NCBI RefSeq assembly: GCF_002777255.1
Contig: NZ_CP017634.1
Span: 2,554,903-2,618,902 of the forward strand
From: Candidatus Formimonas warabiya
Lineage (GTDB): Bacteria > Bacillota > Dehalobacteriia > Dehalobacteriales > Dehalobacteriaceae
Length of the DNA: 64,000 nt
Direction: 5' to 3'
The stretch's first letter is position 1, and every line of letters starts with the position of its first letter. The translations under genes were made by a program, and so were the position numbers. Under the pieces are notes generated by a model, which saw only the letters and a list, made by a program, of their open reading frames with translations, was not told the DNA's origin and did not search any database. Shown in pieces: positions 45,973 to 55,010 of the stretch.

Positions 45973-47505
45973 TTAAATTGTAATCTTATTGTCATCTTCG
46001 GATTTTCTGGCCTTGAGCCAGCTTTTGATCAGCCATGACACGCTCGGACCCAGTAATACAATAAAAATGAGCACTACCAAAGCCGCAGAAATGGGACGTT
46101 CCACAAAAATAAGTAAATCACCCCGTCCCACAATGAGGGCGCGCCTAAGATTGCCTTCAAACATCGGTCCCAAAAAGTAACCCAGCACAAAAGGAGCTAC
46201 AGGAAATCGGTTCTTATGCGCAATATAACCCAGGAGAGCGAATACCGCTAAAACGATCAAGTCATTGGTATTAAAGGCGGCACAGTATCCTCCGACAATG
46301 ATGAAAGCCATTACCACAGGGTAGAGGATATGCAACGGTACTTTCAACATCCTGATCCAAACACTAATCAGGGGCAGGTTGAGAATAACCAGCATAATAT
46401 TGCCGATAAACATGGTGGCGATTAAGCCGTAGACGAATTGGGCATGATCCCGGAAAAGCAAAGGACCGGGAGTCAGCCCGTACATCATTAACCCTCCGGC
46501 AAGGATTGCTGCGGTTGCGGTGCCGGGAACCCCAAGGGTCAAAAGGGGCACCATTGCTCCACAGGACGCGGAATTGTTGGTAGATTCAGGCCCGGCTACA
46601 CCCTGAATGGCCCCATGGCCAAACTTTTCCGGGTTTTTAGAAATGCGCCGCTCAACTGCGTAGGAGATAAAGGAGGACGCAGCAGCGCCTATTCCGGGCA
46701 AGATGCTGAGAAAAAAGCCCCCAAAGCTGCCCCGTGTCATTGCGCCCATGGATTCTTTCATGTCTGTTTTCGTAGGCAGAACGTCCCGCAAGCGGGTACT
46801 TACCCCCAAAACATCCGGGTTGCTCACCATCCCTTTCTCCATATCCCCCAAGATTTCACTCATGGCAAAAAGGCCCATCAGGATCGGGACCAGTTCGATA
46901 CCTTGCTCCAAAGAGGTCACACCGAAGGTAAAACGGTTCACACCGGTGAGACTGTCCGTTCCTATGGTGGCAAATAATATCCCCAGCATACACGTGATGA
47001 CGGACCTGAGTTGATTTCCGCCCAGGCTGGTAGCCATCGTCAGCCCGAGGAGCATTAAAACCGTGTACTCCGCCGGACCAAAGGCTAAGGCCACTTCCGC
47101 GATGGGCGCTCCGATCAGATATAATAATAAGGTGCCGATGGTGCCCGCGATGAAGGACCCAATGGCCGACATCCCCAAGGCGACGCCGCCCCGCCCTTGT
47201 TTCGCCATTTCATGACCATCCAGACAGGTGACGACGGAAGCCGACTCTCCCGGCATATTCAGCAAAATGGAGGTGATGGAACCGCCATACTGGGCCCCAT
47301 AATAAATACCGCAGAGCATGGCCATGGCGCACAGGGGATCCAGGCCAAAGGTAATGGGAAGCAGGATACCCAGGGTTCCTGCCGGACCTAGCCCGGGCAA
47401 GACACCAATCGCAGTCCCTACTACGGTACCGATCAAGGTATACAAGAGGACGATAGGGATGAGTGCTTGCCCAAAGCCCATTATCAAGTTACTGAACAGC
47501 GTCAT
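45973..47505 (-). CDS. tctA: Tripartite tricarboxylate transporter large permease
   Basis: 510-residue membrane protein with about 11-12 helices. TctA signatures are seen as GVLPGLGPAGTLGILLPITF, YYGAQYGGSITSILLNMPGE and GVAGPESTNNSASCGAMVPL. It is the main translocation channel. It overlaps tctB by 4 bases (ATGA), the usual coupling. The substrate is not fixed by sequence; the family carries citrate and other di- or tricarboxylates and some aromatic acids. Confidence 0.95.
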   Translation of the reverse strand: MTLFSNLIMGFGQALIPIVLLYTLIGTVVGTAIGVLPGLGPAGTLGILLPITFGLDPLCAMAMLCGIYYGAQYGGSITSILLNMPGESASVVTCLDGHEMAKQGRGGVALGMSAIGSFIAGTIGTLLLYLIGAPIAEVALAFGPAEYTVLMLLGLTMATSLGGNQLRSVITCMLGILFATIGTDSLTGVNRFTFGVTSLEQGIELVPILMGLFAMSEILGDMEKGMVSNPDVLGVSTRLRDVLPTKTDMKESMGAMTRGSFGGFFLSILPGIGAAASSFISYAVERRISKNPEKFGHGAIQGVAGPESTNNSASCGAMVPLLTLGVPGTATAAILAGGLMMYGLTPGPLLFRDHAQFVYGLIATMFIGNIMLVILNLPLISVWIRMLKVPLHILYPVVMAFIIVGGYCAAFNTNDLIVLAVFALLGYIAHKNRFPVAPFVLGYFLGPMFEGNLRRALIVGRGDLLIFVERPISAALVVLIFIVLLGPSVSWLIKSWLKARKSEDDNKITI

Positions 47506-47969
47506 AGCGGCAGCACCCCCTGGGGCAGGATGATGCCCAACCCAAATTTAAAGACCGTATAAATGAGCACCGTGGAAACCACCCCAATCAGGAGGGACTT
47601 TTTCCAGGGGTGCTCCCGATCGACCACTTTCACAAAAAATGTTACCGCCAAAGCCACGGTGATGACGAAACCGAGCTTTTCCAGCAGAATTGCCACCAGC
47701 ACAATCACGCCTAGGCAGCTAAAAACTATTTTGGGATTTGTAAACATCACATGCTCTTTGTCAACCTCCGGGCTGCCTTTGCGATAGGACCTAAGAGCAG
47801 GGATAAGTAAAGCAAAGGATAATACGATTAATGCTATCGAAAGCCAGAAAGGCAAAAAACCCGGGCCTGGACCATATTCGGCACGATATTGATAGGTAAG
47901 CGACATGCATCCGGTAAAGATTCCGAACAAAAGCAGCGAAAGTCCGGCGATTACGTCTCTTTTAGCCAT
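47502..47969 (-). CDS. tctB: Tripartite tricarboxylate transporter small permease
   Basis: 155-residue protein with four membrane helices (VIAGLSLLLFGIFTGCMSL, LPFWLSIALIVLSFALLIP, VFSCLGVIVLVAILLEKLGF and a C-terminal helix). This is the size and layout of TctB, the small partner of TctA. GGAGG precedes the ATG. Confidence 0.9.
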   Translation of the reverse strand: MAKRDVIAGLSLLLFGIFTGCMSLTYQYRAEYGPGPGFLPFWLSIALIVLSFALLIPALRSYRKGSPEVDKEHVMFTNPKIVFSCLGVIVLVAILLEKLGFVITVALAVTFFVKVVDREHPWKKSLLIGVVSTVLIYTVFKFGLGIILPQGVLPL

Positions 47970-48051
47970 AATGACTCCCCTCCCAGTTTCACCTGTAATA
48001 AAATTTCATGGCTGAGGGGAGGGCTCTCCTCCCCCCACCGCTGCATGGGAT

Positions 48052-49023
48052 CTACTGCACCAGTCCTGCATCTCTCAGCAGAGGCTCCACCTTTTCTGTT
48101 TCCACCTTGAGAAAGTTGGTATAATCATCTCCATAGTGTTCTTCGGGAACCAAACACTCGTCATCCACGTATTTCTGCCAGCGTTCGGTGGCGGCCAGCT
48201 TTTTAAATGCATCGATCAGCACGTCCCGGGCATTCTCGGGAATATCTTTCGGCGCGCATACCGCTCTGGGAATGCCCATGACGATATCATAGCCCAGCTC
48301 TTTTAAAGTCGGGACATCCGGAACTTTTTTCGCCCGTTCCAAACAGGCTACGCCAATCATCTTAACTTTACCCGCTTCGACCTGTCCCAGGGCGGAACGC
48401 ATGGACATACTTGCCACATCGGCGTGGCCGCCCAGGACGGCGACGATGGATTCGTTGTCTGAAGGCTGCGGCACCAAGACAACCTTGGCCCCGGTCATAC
48501 GGGCAAATTGCAGCGCCATTAAATGGTCATAACTTCCCACCGAAGAAAAGGACCAGGTAAGTCCCCCGCTCTTGCTTTTACTGCCTTCGACCAGACTCTC
48601 CAGCGTCTGATAAGGCGAATCTGCCTTCACAATAATGCACTGGGGTTCCGTAGCCAGCATGGCGATGGGTGTAAACTGGGTATAGTTGGGACAATCTTTA
48701 CTTAATATGGGTGCCACGATAAATGTGGACGGCGTACTCTGGATCACATAGGGATCACCTATTTTTTCCGCAGAATACTTGAAGGCAATGGCGCCGGAAC
48801 CGCCGGGTTTGTTCACAACAGTAGTAGGCACATTAATCAGCTTTTCCTTGGTCAGGATATCAGCCACCGTGCGAATAAAAGCATCGCCGGATCCACCGGC
48901 ACTTGACGGGACTACAAATTCAATCGGTTTGTTGGGATACGCTTTTTCTCCCGCTGAACACCCGCCCAGAGAGAGAACGAGAGAGACCATCATGGCTAAA
49001 ACAACCATACCCTTAATCCTCAT
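48052..49023 (-). CDS. tctC: Tripartite tricarboxylate transporter binding protein 2
   Basis: 323-residue paralogue of the 44895 protein, with lipobox LGGCS, YPNKPIEFVVPSSAGGSGDA, VNKPGGSGAIAFKYS and the same length. The two are alike through the whole chain and arose by duplication; residues in the binding loops differ (TNAGGSSD versus SSAGGSGD), so they may bind related but different acids. GGGGG precedes the ATG. It is the first gene of the transporter operon. Confidence 0.92.
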   Translation of the reverse strand: MRIKGMVVLAMMVSLVLSLGGCSAGEKAYPNKPIEFVVPSSAGGSGDAFIRTVADILTKEKLINVPTTVVNKPGGSGAIAFKYSAEKIGDPYVIQSTPSTFIVAPILSKDCPNYTQFTPIAMLATEPQCIIVKADSPYQTLESLVEGSKSKSGGLTWSFSSVGSYDHLMALQFARMTGAKVVLVPQPSDNESIVAVLGGHADVASMSMRSALGQVEAGKVKMIGVACLERAKKVPDVPTLKELGYDIVMGIPRAVCAPKDIPENARDVLIDAFKKLAATERWQKYVDDECLVPEEHYGDDYTNFLKVETEKVEPLLRDAGLVQ

Positions 49024-49368
49024 ACATTATCCCCCTTTATCATTGACTTATTTAATACCTCCACAGTACCCCCTTCCCACCTCCCTCTTTTAAACCTTGC
49101 TGAAGAACCCTGAATTTCTTCTCAATTGACCTGCTTTCCCATATCACTCATTTTCCCAGAAATCATGATATCCTATGACTTTACCCTTCCGAATAATTTT
49201 GGGTTTGGTCCCTTCAAATTTTCTCCAGCAAGAGACAAAATCCTCTTTATTACAAAATATCCTAAAAATGGGTAATAAAATTTATAAAAAATAGACATTT
49301 ACGACTAGGGCCAAATATTTTGGCCCTAGTCAGTAAAAGAGAACCCGGTGGGGTTGCCGCAAAATTAG
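49024..49368. other. Intergenic region between tct and glycyl radical operons
   Basis: 345 bases without a gene. It contains the hairpin at 49303-49331 and the unassigned promoter of the tct operon. No copy of the four-member operator found near the enzyme operons is seen here. Confidence 0.5.
49303..49331 (-). terminator. Terminator of the glycyl radical enzyme operon
   Basis: GACTAGGGCCAAA and TTTGGCCCTAGTC form a perfect 13-bp stem with a 3-base loop, 38 bases past the stop of the minus-strand gene. A T-rich stretch follows about ten bases later. Confidence 0.75.
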
Positions 49369-51768
49369 TTAGATAGAATGCACGGAGCGAGCAATAATAC
49401 TGTCCTGACAACCCTGATCAAGTTCCACAAAGAAGGCGCTATAACCGGCAACCCGCACCATCACATCGCTGTATTTATGCGGTTCCCGCTGGGCAGCTCT
49501 CAACGTTTTACTATCGGTAACGTTAAACTGGACATGATCAATGCCCAGGTCATACCAGCTTTTCATATAGGCCAGGAAGTGCTCTACCCCCTTTTCACCC
49601 TCTAATGACTCCGGGCTCAGTCTCTGGTTCAGCAACGAAGCTTTTTGTCTTTTATGGTCTATCTTGGAAACGGATTTCAGAACGGCCGTGGGCCCCTTCT
49701 TATCGCAGCCGCTGTAAGGAGAAACCCCGCCGTCCGCCAGGGGCTCGCCCGCCATCCGTCCACACGGCAGAGCGGCCGTTTTCTTCCCCTGAGACCAAAC
49801 GCCGGATACCGCCTGGGATAACGGCTTTGGTGAGGTACCCCAGATGTCTTTCAGCTTATTCATTTCATCCGCCATAAAATTGTACAGATCGTTGACACCA
49901 ATTAAGTCCACGTAGTCATCATCATTCCCCCATTTAGGCACATCGTTGATAAACTTCTGTCTCAGTTCTTCCTGTCCCGCCCAATTGTTTTTTAGTACTT
50001 TCACAAGCTCCGGGAGAGAGATCAGCTTTTCTTCAAAAACCAGTTTTTTAATTGCCGCCAGTGAATCTACGGTGTCAACAGCGCCGCCTAACAGGTTAAT
50101 CCAGGGAACACTTTTATCTCCTGTGGACATCAGATCATGTCCTTGTTTTAACGCCCGTTCAAATAAACCGGAAAGGAGGGGTCTGGGAAAATATTCGCCT
50201 TGCAGCCAGAGGCTAATATTATGCATGCGCATGCCTAAATTAAGGGCGTACCGCACCTGCTCATTAAAGGCTTCCCGGAACTCTTCGTAGGTTCTAAACT
50301 GACCGGCAGTCCCGGTTTCCGGTCCTACCTTCTTGCTGAACATCAGATCATACCCATTGTTCAGGGCTGCCTCAAGGCATTTGGTCGGCGTGATATGCCA
50401 GGCATTTCTCCGGGTGCGGCCCCAGTCTCCACAGACACCAGGCGACATACATCCGATCAAGGCCCAGTTTCTCGCCTCTTCAAGGGTATAGCCCATATCC
50501 ATCAGGTGGGCAATGGCGGTATCATCATTTTTGAATGAGGGGAAACCAGAACCTGTTTTTACCACCTCAAGGGCTTTTTTAACTGCTTCCTGGGACACAT
50601 TCTGATGATAACGGAAGGCTAAGGAAGGTTGGTTTAATCTGATACTGATCGTAGCGTCTAAAATCGTCAAGGTAAGTTCATTGCAGGCATCGGAACCGTC
50701 GGCGTTTTGCCCGCCTACGGTATAGGCATTCACCATGTTGGTCCCCTGGTGTGACTGTCTTGTGGAAGAGGGAAGCAACCGTCCGCACTCGGTGATCTTA
50801 ATCCACAAACACTCAATCAGTTCTTGCGCTTCTTCACGGGTAATATTCTTTTCCTCAATGACATCCTGCCGATAGGCGGGCCAGATAATCTGGTCAATCC
50901 TTTCCGATGCGCCATGGCATTCATGATCATAGAAATGGGTCAACATCCAGATGAACCAGTGGGCCTGAACCGCTTCTTGGAAGGTACGGGGCGGATGGGC
51001 CGGCACATGGGCGCATACCTCTGCGATCCGTTCCAGTTCCAATTTCCGGTTTGCATCTGTTTCGATGCTCGCCAAATAGGAAGCAAGATTGGCATAGCGG
51101 TTTGCCCATCGGATCACCGCCTTCATGGTGATCGCGACTGCTTCAAAAAAGTCTTTCTTTTGGGCTAATTCCGGCACCCTTACCAGATTTTCCACCTGCA
51201 CCATTTCCTCGTTTACTTTTTTCAGTTCTGCTTCCACCTTGGCAATGATGCCGTTGAGTCCATGGGCAAAAATATAATCATGGTCAGGCATGGCCCGTTG
51301 GGTATAATCTGCGCCCAAGGCCCAAATGACCATTTTGGTATTTAAAATATCCATTTCCTCTTTCGTAAAATAACGGCTCATCATATCCTGGGGCGTTTTA
51401 CCTTTCCAGTAATCCGCAATTTCGATGGCCTCATCCCTTACCTCTTTTGGTACATGGCCGTGTTGATCCAATTCAATAATAATTTCCCTGGGCCGTTCCG
51501 GCGAATACATGATGGCGGCAGGATCATTCCCCGGGTAACCCACAAGAAGCTCATGCTCTTTAATCAGTACCGTACACTTTTCCAGAATATTTTCCAAAGC
51601 CCTGGCTCTCCTAAGTACCGTAGGCAACCCCTCGGTTTCCTTCCAACTCTCGGTGTAATACCTGGCTTTTTCCACATCAACAGTGACGTTCTCTTTAAAC
51701 TTGTCAGACAGAAAACTCTTAGAAATGTAAGACTCTCTTAATTTTTTCGTGCGCTCACTGATTGGCAT
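49369..51768 (-). CDS. Glycyl radical enzyme of unknown substrate
   Basis: 799-residue radical enzyme of the PFL/glycyl radical family. The radical Gly is in VRVAGYSAFF (about 775), and the thiyl Cys is in IGCMSPGVCG (about 440). Dehydratase and decarboxylase members usually have CxE at the active site; here it is CMS, as in PFL-like and, to my recollection, fumarate-adding (benzylsuccinate/alkylsuccinate) enzymes. It is encoded after its activase and a 52-residue protein. Neighbouring fumarase and malic enzyme genes suggest fumarate as substrate or product. The true reaction is unknown. Confidence 0.9.
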   Translation of the reverse strand: MPISERTKKLRESYISKSFLSDKFKENVTVDVEKARYYTESWKETEGLPTVLRRARALENILEKCTVLIKEHELLVGYPGNDPAAIMYSPERPREIIIELDQHGHVPKEVRDEAIEIADYWKGKTPQDMMSRYFTKEEMDILNTKMVIWALGADYTQRAMPDHDYIFAHGLNGIIAKVEAELKKVNEEMVQVENLVRVPELAQKKDFFEAVAITMKAVIRWANRYANLASYLASIETDANRKLELERIAEVCAHVPAHPPRTFQEAVQAHWFIWMLTHFYDHECHGASERIDQIIWPAYRQDVIEEKNITREEAQELIECLWIKITECGRLLPSSTRQSHQGTNMVNAYTVGGQNADGSDACNELTLTILDATISIRLNQPSLAFRYHQNVSQEAVKKALEVVKTGSGFPSFKNDDTAIAHLMDMGYTLEEARNWALIGCMSPGVCGDWGRTRRNAWHITPTKCLEAALNNGYDLMFSKKVGPETGTAGQFRTYEEFREAFNEQVRYALNLGMRMHNISLWLQGEYFPRPLLSGLFERALKQGHDLMSTGDKSVPWINLLGGAVDTVDSLAAIKKLVFEEKLISLPELVKVLKNNWAGQEELRQKFINDVPKWGNDDDYVDLIGVNDLYNFMADEMNKLKDIWGTSPKPLSQAVSGVWSQGKKTAALPCGRMAGEPLADGGVSPYSGCDKKGPTAVLKSVSKIDHKRQKASLLNQRLSPESLEGEKGVEHFLAYMKSWYDLGIDHVQFNVTDSKTLRAAQREPHKYSDVMVRVAGYSAFFVELDQGCQDSIIARSVHSI

Positions 51769-51779
51769 AGCGACCCCTC

Positions 51780-51938
51780 CTATTGATCTTTCGTTTTTGG
51801 TGAACTTTCACATGCTTTTTTTGCCTGTCCGGCGGGCTTTGAAGTCCAAAACTTAAACCCTTTTAAATCCTTTTTTTCTTCAATGATTTCCCCCAGCTGA
51901 TTCGAGATATTTTCCGATTTGTCGCCGCATGAATTCAT
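51780..51938 (-). CDS. Small Cys-containing protein between activase and glycyl radical enzyme
   Basis: 52 residues starting MNSCGDKSENISNQLGEII, with a GFKFW patch and a second Cys near residue 43. ATG 51938 has GGGAGG 5-7 bases upstream; the longer frame to 51992 overlaps the activase end and lacks a ribosome site. Some glycyl radical enzymes need small Cys-bearing subunits encoded just here, but those usually bind an iron-sulfur cluster with four Cys, and only two are present. A subunit role is inferred from position. Confidence 0.62.
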   Translation of the reverse strand: MNSCGDKSENISNQLGEIIEEKKDLKGFKFWTSKPAGQAKKACESSPKTKDQ

Positions 51939-51981
51939 GGTTTCACCTCCCTTTTGATAATTTTTACCACACTTTTCCTCC

Positions 51982-52890
51982 CTAGCCCCCAATGGTTGTG
52001 GGAATATTCCTCAGTTTAAAGATGTTTTCATAAGGCCTGACGTCATCCTTCGTTAAGTCTCTCTCGAATTTTATCTCATAGGGCCTGTTCAGTAATCTAT
52101 ATTTAACCTGGCCGAAACGATGATAGGGCAGGATATCTACCCCTTCGACAGGGTATTCCTGAATAAAATCGGCGATCTTTTCGATTTCCTGCATATGATG
52201 GTTGAATCCGGGAATGATCGGGATGCGCACTCTTGTTTTTACTCCACTTTTCACCAGATTAACAAAATTAGTAAGAATTTTTTCGTTTGATACGCCTGTG
52301 TGTTTTTGATGAAGTTCGGCATCGATACACTTGATGTCAAATAAAACCAGATCCAAATAGGGGATCAACGGCGCCACATCCATCCAATCCGCATATCCGC
52401 AGGTATCGATGCAAGTTTTGATATTCATGGCTTTTATCTTGATGAGCAAATCAAGCACATAGTCCGGGAAAGATAAGGGCTCGCCACCCGAGATGGTAAT
52501 ACCCCCTCCCGAGTTGCGGTAGAAGATGGTATCACTGGATATTTCCTTGAGAAATTGCTTTTCATCATGGGGAAGACCTATTCTTTCCAGTGCTTTGTGG
52601 GGACATTTATTCACGCAGGCCATGCATAAGCAGCACTGCTCCCGTATTACCCGCTCTTCTTTATTTTCCAGCGTAATCGCTTGATTGGGGCAGACTTCCA
52701 AGCAAATCCCGCATTGCATGCATTGGTCCGGCCGAAAAAATATGTCCGGCTGAAATGATTGGGTTTCCGGATTGTGGCACCAGGGACAGTGTAAAGGACA
52801 CCCTTTTAAAAAAATAGTGGTCCTCATACCCGGTCCGTCGTTTAAGGAATATCTTTGAATATTTGTCATTAACGGCAGCTTTTCACCCAC
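51982..52890 (-). CDS. Glycyl radical enzyme activating protein (radical SAM, ferredoxin insert)
   Basis: 302-residue activase that installs the glycyl radical using SAM. The SAM cluster motif is CPLHCPWC (about 32-39), preceded by SLNDGPGMRTTIF. Between about 55 and 105 are two 4Fe-4S ferredoxin motifs (CMQCGICLEVC and CCLCMACVNKC), as in activases of non-PFL glycyl radical enzymes. NSGGGITISGGEPL follows. GTG 52890 has GGGGAG 6 bases upstream and is preferred to the longer frame to 52968. It is the first gene of the activase/small protein/enzyme operon. Confidence 0.93.
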   Translation of the reverse strand: MGEKLPLMTNIQRYSLNDGPGMRTTIFLKGCPLHCPWCHNPETQSFQPDIFFRPDQCMQCGICLEVCPNQAITLENKEERVIREQCCLCMACVNKCPHKALERIGLPHDEKQFLKEISSDTIFYRNSGGGITISGGEPLSFPDYVLDLLIKIKAMNIKTCIDTCGYADWMDVAPLIPYLDLVLFDIKCIDAELHQKHTGVSNEKILTNFVNLVKSGVKTRVRIPIIPGFNHHMQEIEKIADFIQEYPVEGVDILPYHRFGQVKYRLLNRPYEIKFERDLTKDDVRPYENIFKLRNIPTTIGG

Positions 52891-52907
52891 TGAACTCTCC
52901 CCTTCTT

Positions 52908-52954
52908 GTTCTGTATCGTGGGATATTATCCCATGATACAGGCGATATGTACCC
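52908..52954. promoter_or_regulatory. Operator-like repeat, copy 1
   Basis: A 47-bp element starting GTTCTGTATCGTGG. Its centre, GTATC-N-TGGGATA-N-TATCCCA-N-GATAC, is a near-perfect palindrome. It sits just upstream of the activase ribosome site. Copy 2 matches it at 38 of 47 positions. It is probably bound by the IclR-family regulator encoded at 57642. Confidence 0.65.
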
Positions 52955-52962
52955 CTTTTAAT

Positions 52963-52968
52963 TGTCAA
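52963..52968 (-). promoter_or_regulatory. Possible -35 box of activase operon
   Basis: A consensus TTGACA on the minus strand between copies 1 and 2. No good -10 follows at 17 bases (TATCGC at 15 is the best), so the promoter is weak and would be overlapped by copy 1. Confidence 0.35.
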
Positions 52969-52981
52969 ACTTCTTCTCTAT

Positions 52982-53028
52982 GTTCCGCATCGTGGTACGT
53001 TGTCCCATGATATAAGCGATATGAACCC
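52982..53028. promoter_or_regulatory. Operator-like repeat, copy 2
   Basis: A 47-bp element starting GTTCCGCATCGTGG and containing GTCCCATGATAT, 74 bases from copy 1. It ends with GCGATATGAACCC, also present with one change in copy 1. Confidence 0.65.
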
Positions 53029-53056
53029 GTTGAAATGGCAGAGCGTTCTTTCTTAT

Positions 53057-53086
53057 GTTCCACATCACGGGACAATGTCCCATTTT
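53057..53086. promoter_or_regulatory. Operator-like repeat, copy 3
   Basis: GTTCCACATCACGG followed by GACAATGTCCCATTTTC, 75 bases from copy 2. Only the left 30 bases are shared with copies 1 and 2; its right flank (CATTTTCATTTATA) instead resembles that of copy 4. Confidence 0.6.
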
Positions 53087-53170
53087 CATTTATATCTTAT
53101 CTTCAAATGGTATCTTCTGTCAATACATAATTTGTAATTTCATACGTAATATTCCATCTAAATAATCCTG

Positions 53171-54403
53171 TTATTTCTGCTTTTTCATCTTCTCTTTCGC
53201 CAGCTTCAAAGCCTGGTCGTAAGTTAAAGGCCTCCGGGCGACACCGGATTGGACGGCAGCTCGAGCCACAGCGGCAGCCACCCTGGGTCCCACCCGGAGA
53301 TCAAAAGCCTTGGGAATGACATACTCCTCACCAAGGTTTTCTGGCTCTACAATCCCGGCCAGGGCGTCAGCTGCGGCCATCTTCATCTCTTCGTTGATAT
53401 CGGTTGCCCCCACGTCCAGCGCACCCCGGAAAATCCCCGGAAAAGCCAGCACATTATTGACCTGGTTGGCAAAATCAGAACGGCCGGTGCCGACAACCCG
53501 GGCACCGCCTTCCTTTGCTTCATCAGGAAAAATTTCCGGTATGGGGTTGGCCATGGCAAAGACAATGGCATCCTTGTTCATGGACCGGATCATTTCTTTG
53601 GTGACCAGACCCGGCGCCGAGACACCGATGAAGATGTCCTTTCCTTTGATGATATCCGGCAAAGCACCTTTTTGCTTGTGCAGATTGGTTTCTTGGGCCA
53701 GCAATTCTTTTTCCGGGTTCATGCCCTCCTTCCGGCCCTGATAAATCGCCCCTTTGGTATCGCAAAGCACGACATCTTGAATCCCGAAGACGTTCAGCAA
53801 ACGGGCAGTGCTGATCCCGGCCGCTCCTGAACCATTCACCACGGCAGTAACGTCAGAAAACTTTTTGCCCACAATTTTCAAGGCGTTGATGAGCCCGCTT
53901 AAGACGACTACGGCGGTGCCGTGCTGGTCATCATGGAATATCGGGATATCCAGGTTTTTTTTCAGCCTTCTTTCAATTTCAAAGCAACGCGGCCCGCTGA
54001 TGTCCTCCAGGTTAAAACCCCCAAAGGCGGGAGCTAATTTCGTGACAATATGGACGATCTCGTCCACATCCTTCGTATCCAGACAGATGGGAACGGCATC
54101 TACCCCGCCGAATTCTTTGAAAAGAACGCATTTCCCTTCCATCACAGGCAGACCAGCCTCCGGTCCAATATCACCCAAGCCTAAAACTGCCGTTCCGTCA
54201 GTAACTACCGCGATATAATTGGATTTCATGGTGTATTCATAGACCAGGGATTTCTCTTGGGCGATATATTTGCACGGTTCTGCCACTCCCGGGGTATAGG
54301 CCACGGAGAGCTCATCTTTGTTGGTAACGGGAGCTTTACTCTTAATCTCCAATTTTCCTTTCAGTTCTTTGTGCACCCTCAGTGCTTCCTGGGCATAATC
54401 CAT
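53171..54403 (-). CDS. Malic enzyme, NAD(P)-dependent
   Basis: 410-residue oxidative decarboxylase that converts malate to pyruvate and CO2. Family motifs are SVAYTPGVAEPC, the catalytic FHDDQHGTAVV, the NAD site NGSGAAGISTARLL and NNVLAFPGIFRGALD. The length fits the short bacterial class. AGGAGG precedes the ATG. It is the last gene of the operon with fumarase, so fumarate can be routed to pyruvate or, in reverse, made from it. Confidence 0.93.
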   Translation of the reverse strand: MDYAQEALRVHKELKGKLEIKSKAPVTNKDELSVAYTPGVAEPCKYIAQEKSLVYEYTMKSNYIAVVTDGTAVLGLGDIGPEAGLPVMEGKCVLFKEFGGVDAVPICLDTKDVDEIVHIVTKLAPAFGGFNLEDISGPRCFEIERRLKKNLDIPIFHDDQHGTAVVVLSGLINALKIVGKKFSDVTAVVNGSGAAGISTARLLNVFGIQDVVLCDTKGAIYQGRKEGMNPEKELLAQETNLHKQKGALPDIIKGKDIFIGVSAPGLVTKEMIRSMNKDAIVFAMANPIPEIFPDEAKEGGARVVGTGRSDFANQVNNVLAFPGIFRGALDVGATDINEEMKMAAADALAGIVEPENLGEEYVIPKAFDLRVGPRVAAAVARAAVQSGVARRPLTYDQALKLAKEKMKKQK

Positions 54404-54432
54404 GGTTTTTTCCTCCTTGACGGTGAGATGAA

Positions 54433-54993
54433 TTAACCTTTTTTGTATTTTCGGGGCCCTGTTTCATAGAGATTATTCCCCGCACAATCGATGACGACCA
54501 CTGCGGGAAAGTCTTCCACAGTCATTTTTTGCAGCGCTTCCGCGCCTAAGTCCTCGTAAGCAATCATTTCCACTTTTTTGATGCTTCGGGCAATTAAGGC
54601 AGCCGCTCCCCCCGTTGCCGCAAAGTAAACCGCCTTGTTTTTCTGCATGGATTCAATGACGGCGGGAGACCTTAACCCTTTGCCGATCATGCCCTTCAGA
54701 CCCCGGTCCAAAAGGGGCGGCGTATTTTTGTCCATACGGGAACTGGTCGTGGGGCCGGCCGCTCCCGATGCTTGCCCCGGTTTGGCTGGTGTAGGTCCCA
54801 CATAGTAGATGATCTGCCCGGTAAAATCCATGGGCAGTTCCTTTCCTTCGCTGATCAGGGCGATATATCGTTTATGCGCCGCATCTCTCGAGGTGTAGAT
54901 CTCTCCGGAGATCAAAACATCATCGCCCGCCTTAAGGCTGGCCACCTTTTCGTCCGTTAAGGGCGTGGTTACCCTTTTCACGCTTTCACCCAT
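54433..54993 (-). CDS. Class I fumarase, beta subunit (C-terminal type)
   Basis: 186-residue small subunit of an iron-sulfur fumarase (or the related tartrate dehydratase). The signatures are YYVGPTPAKPGQASGAAGPT and SSRMDKNTPPLLDRGLKGMI, which form the substrate pocket. ATG 54993 has GGAGG 8 bases upstream. It follows the alpha subunit gene by 17 bases. With malic enzyme next to it, fumarase is the better reading. Confidence 0.9.
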   Translation of the reverse strand: MGESVKRVTTPLTDEKVASLKAGDDVLISGEIYTSRDAAHKRYIALISEGKELPMDFTGQIIYYVGPTPAKPGQASGAAGPTTSSRMDKNTPPLLDRGLKGMIGKGLRSPAVIESMQKNKAVYFAATGGAAALIARSIKKVEMIAYEDLGAEALQKMTVEDFPAVVVIDCAGNNLYETGPRKYKKG

Positions 54994-55010
54994 ACCTGAT
55001 ACCTCCTCTC

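Noticed and set aside
49369..51768. Pyruvate formate-lyase identity for the glycyl radical enzyme
   Set aside because: PFL has two adjacent active-site Cys; here only one is present (GCMSP), and the activase carries a ferredoxin insert, unlike PFL activase.
52908..53086. CRISPR-like spaced repeats
   Set aside because: Only three copies, imperfect, with strong internal palindromes, and the 74-75-bp period does not leave unique spacers of usual form. A fourth copy before another operon fits an operator better.
53249..54218. Long plus-strand frames opposite malic enzyme
   Set aside because: Malic enzyme on the minus strand has all family motifs; the plus-strand frames have none.
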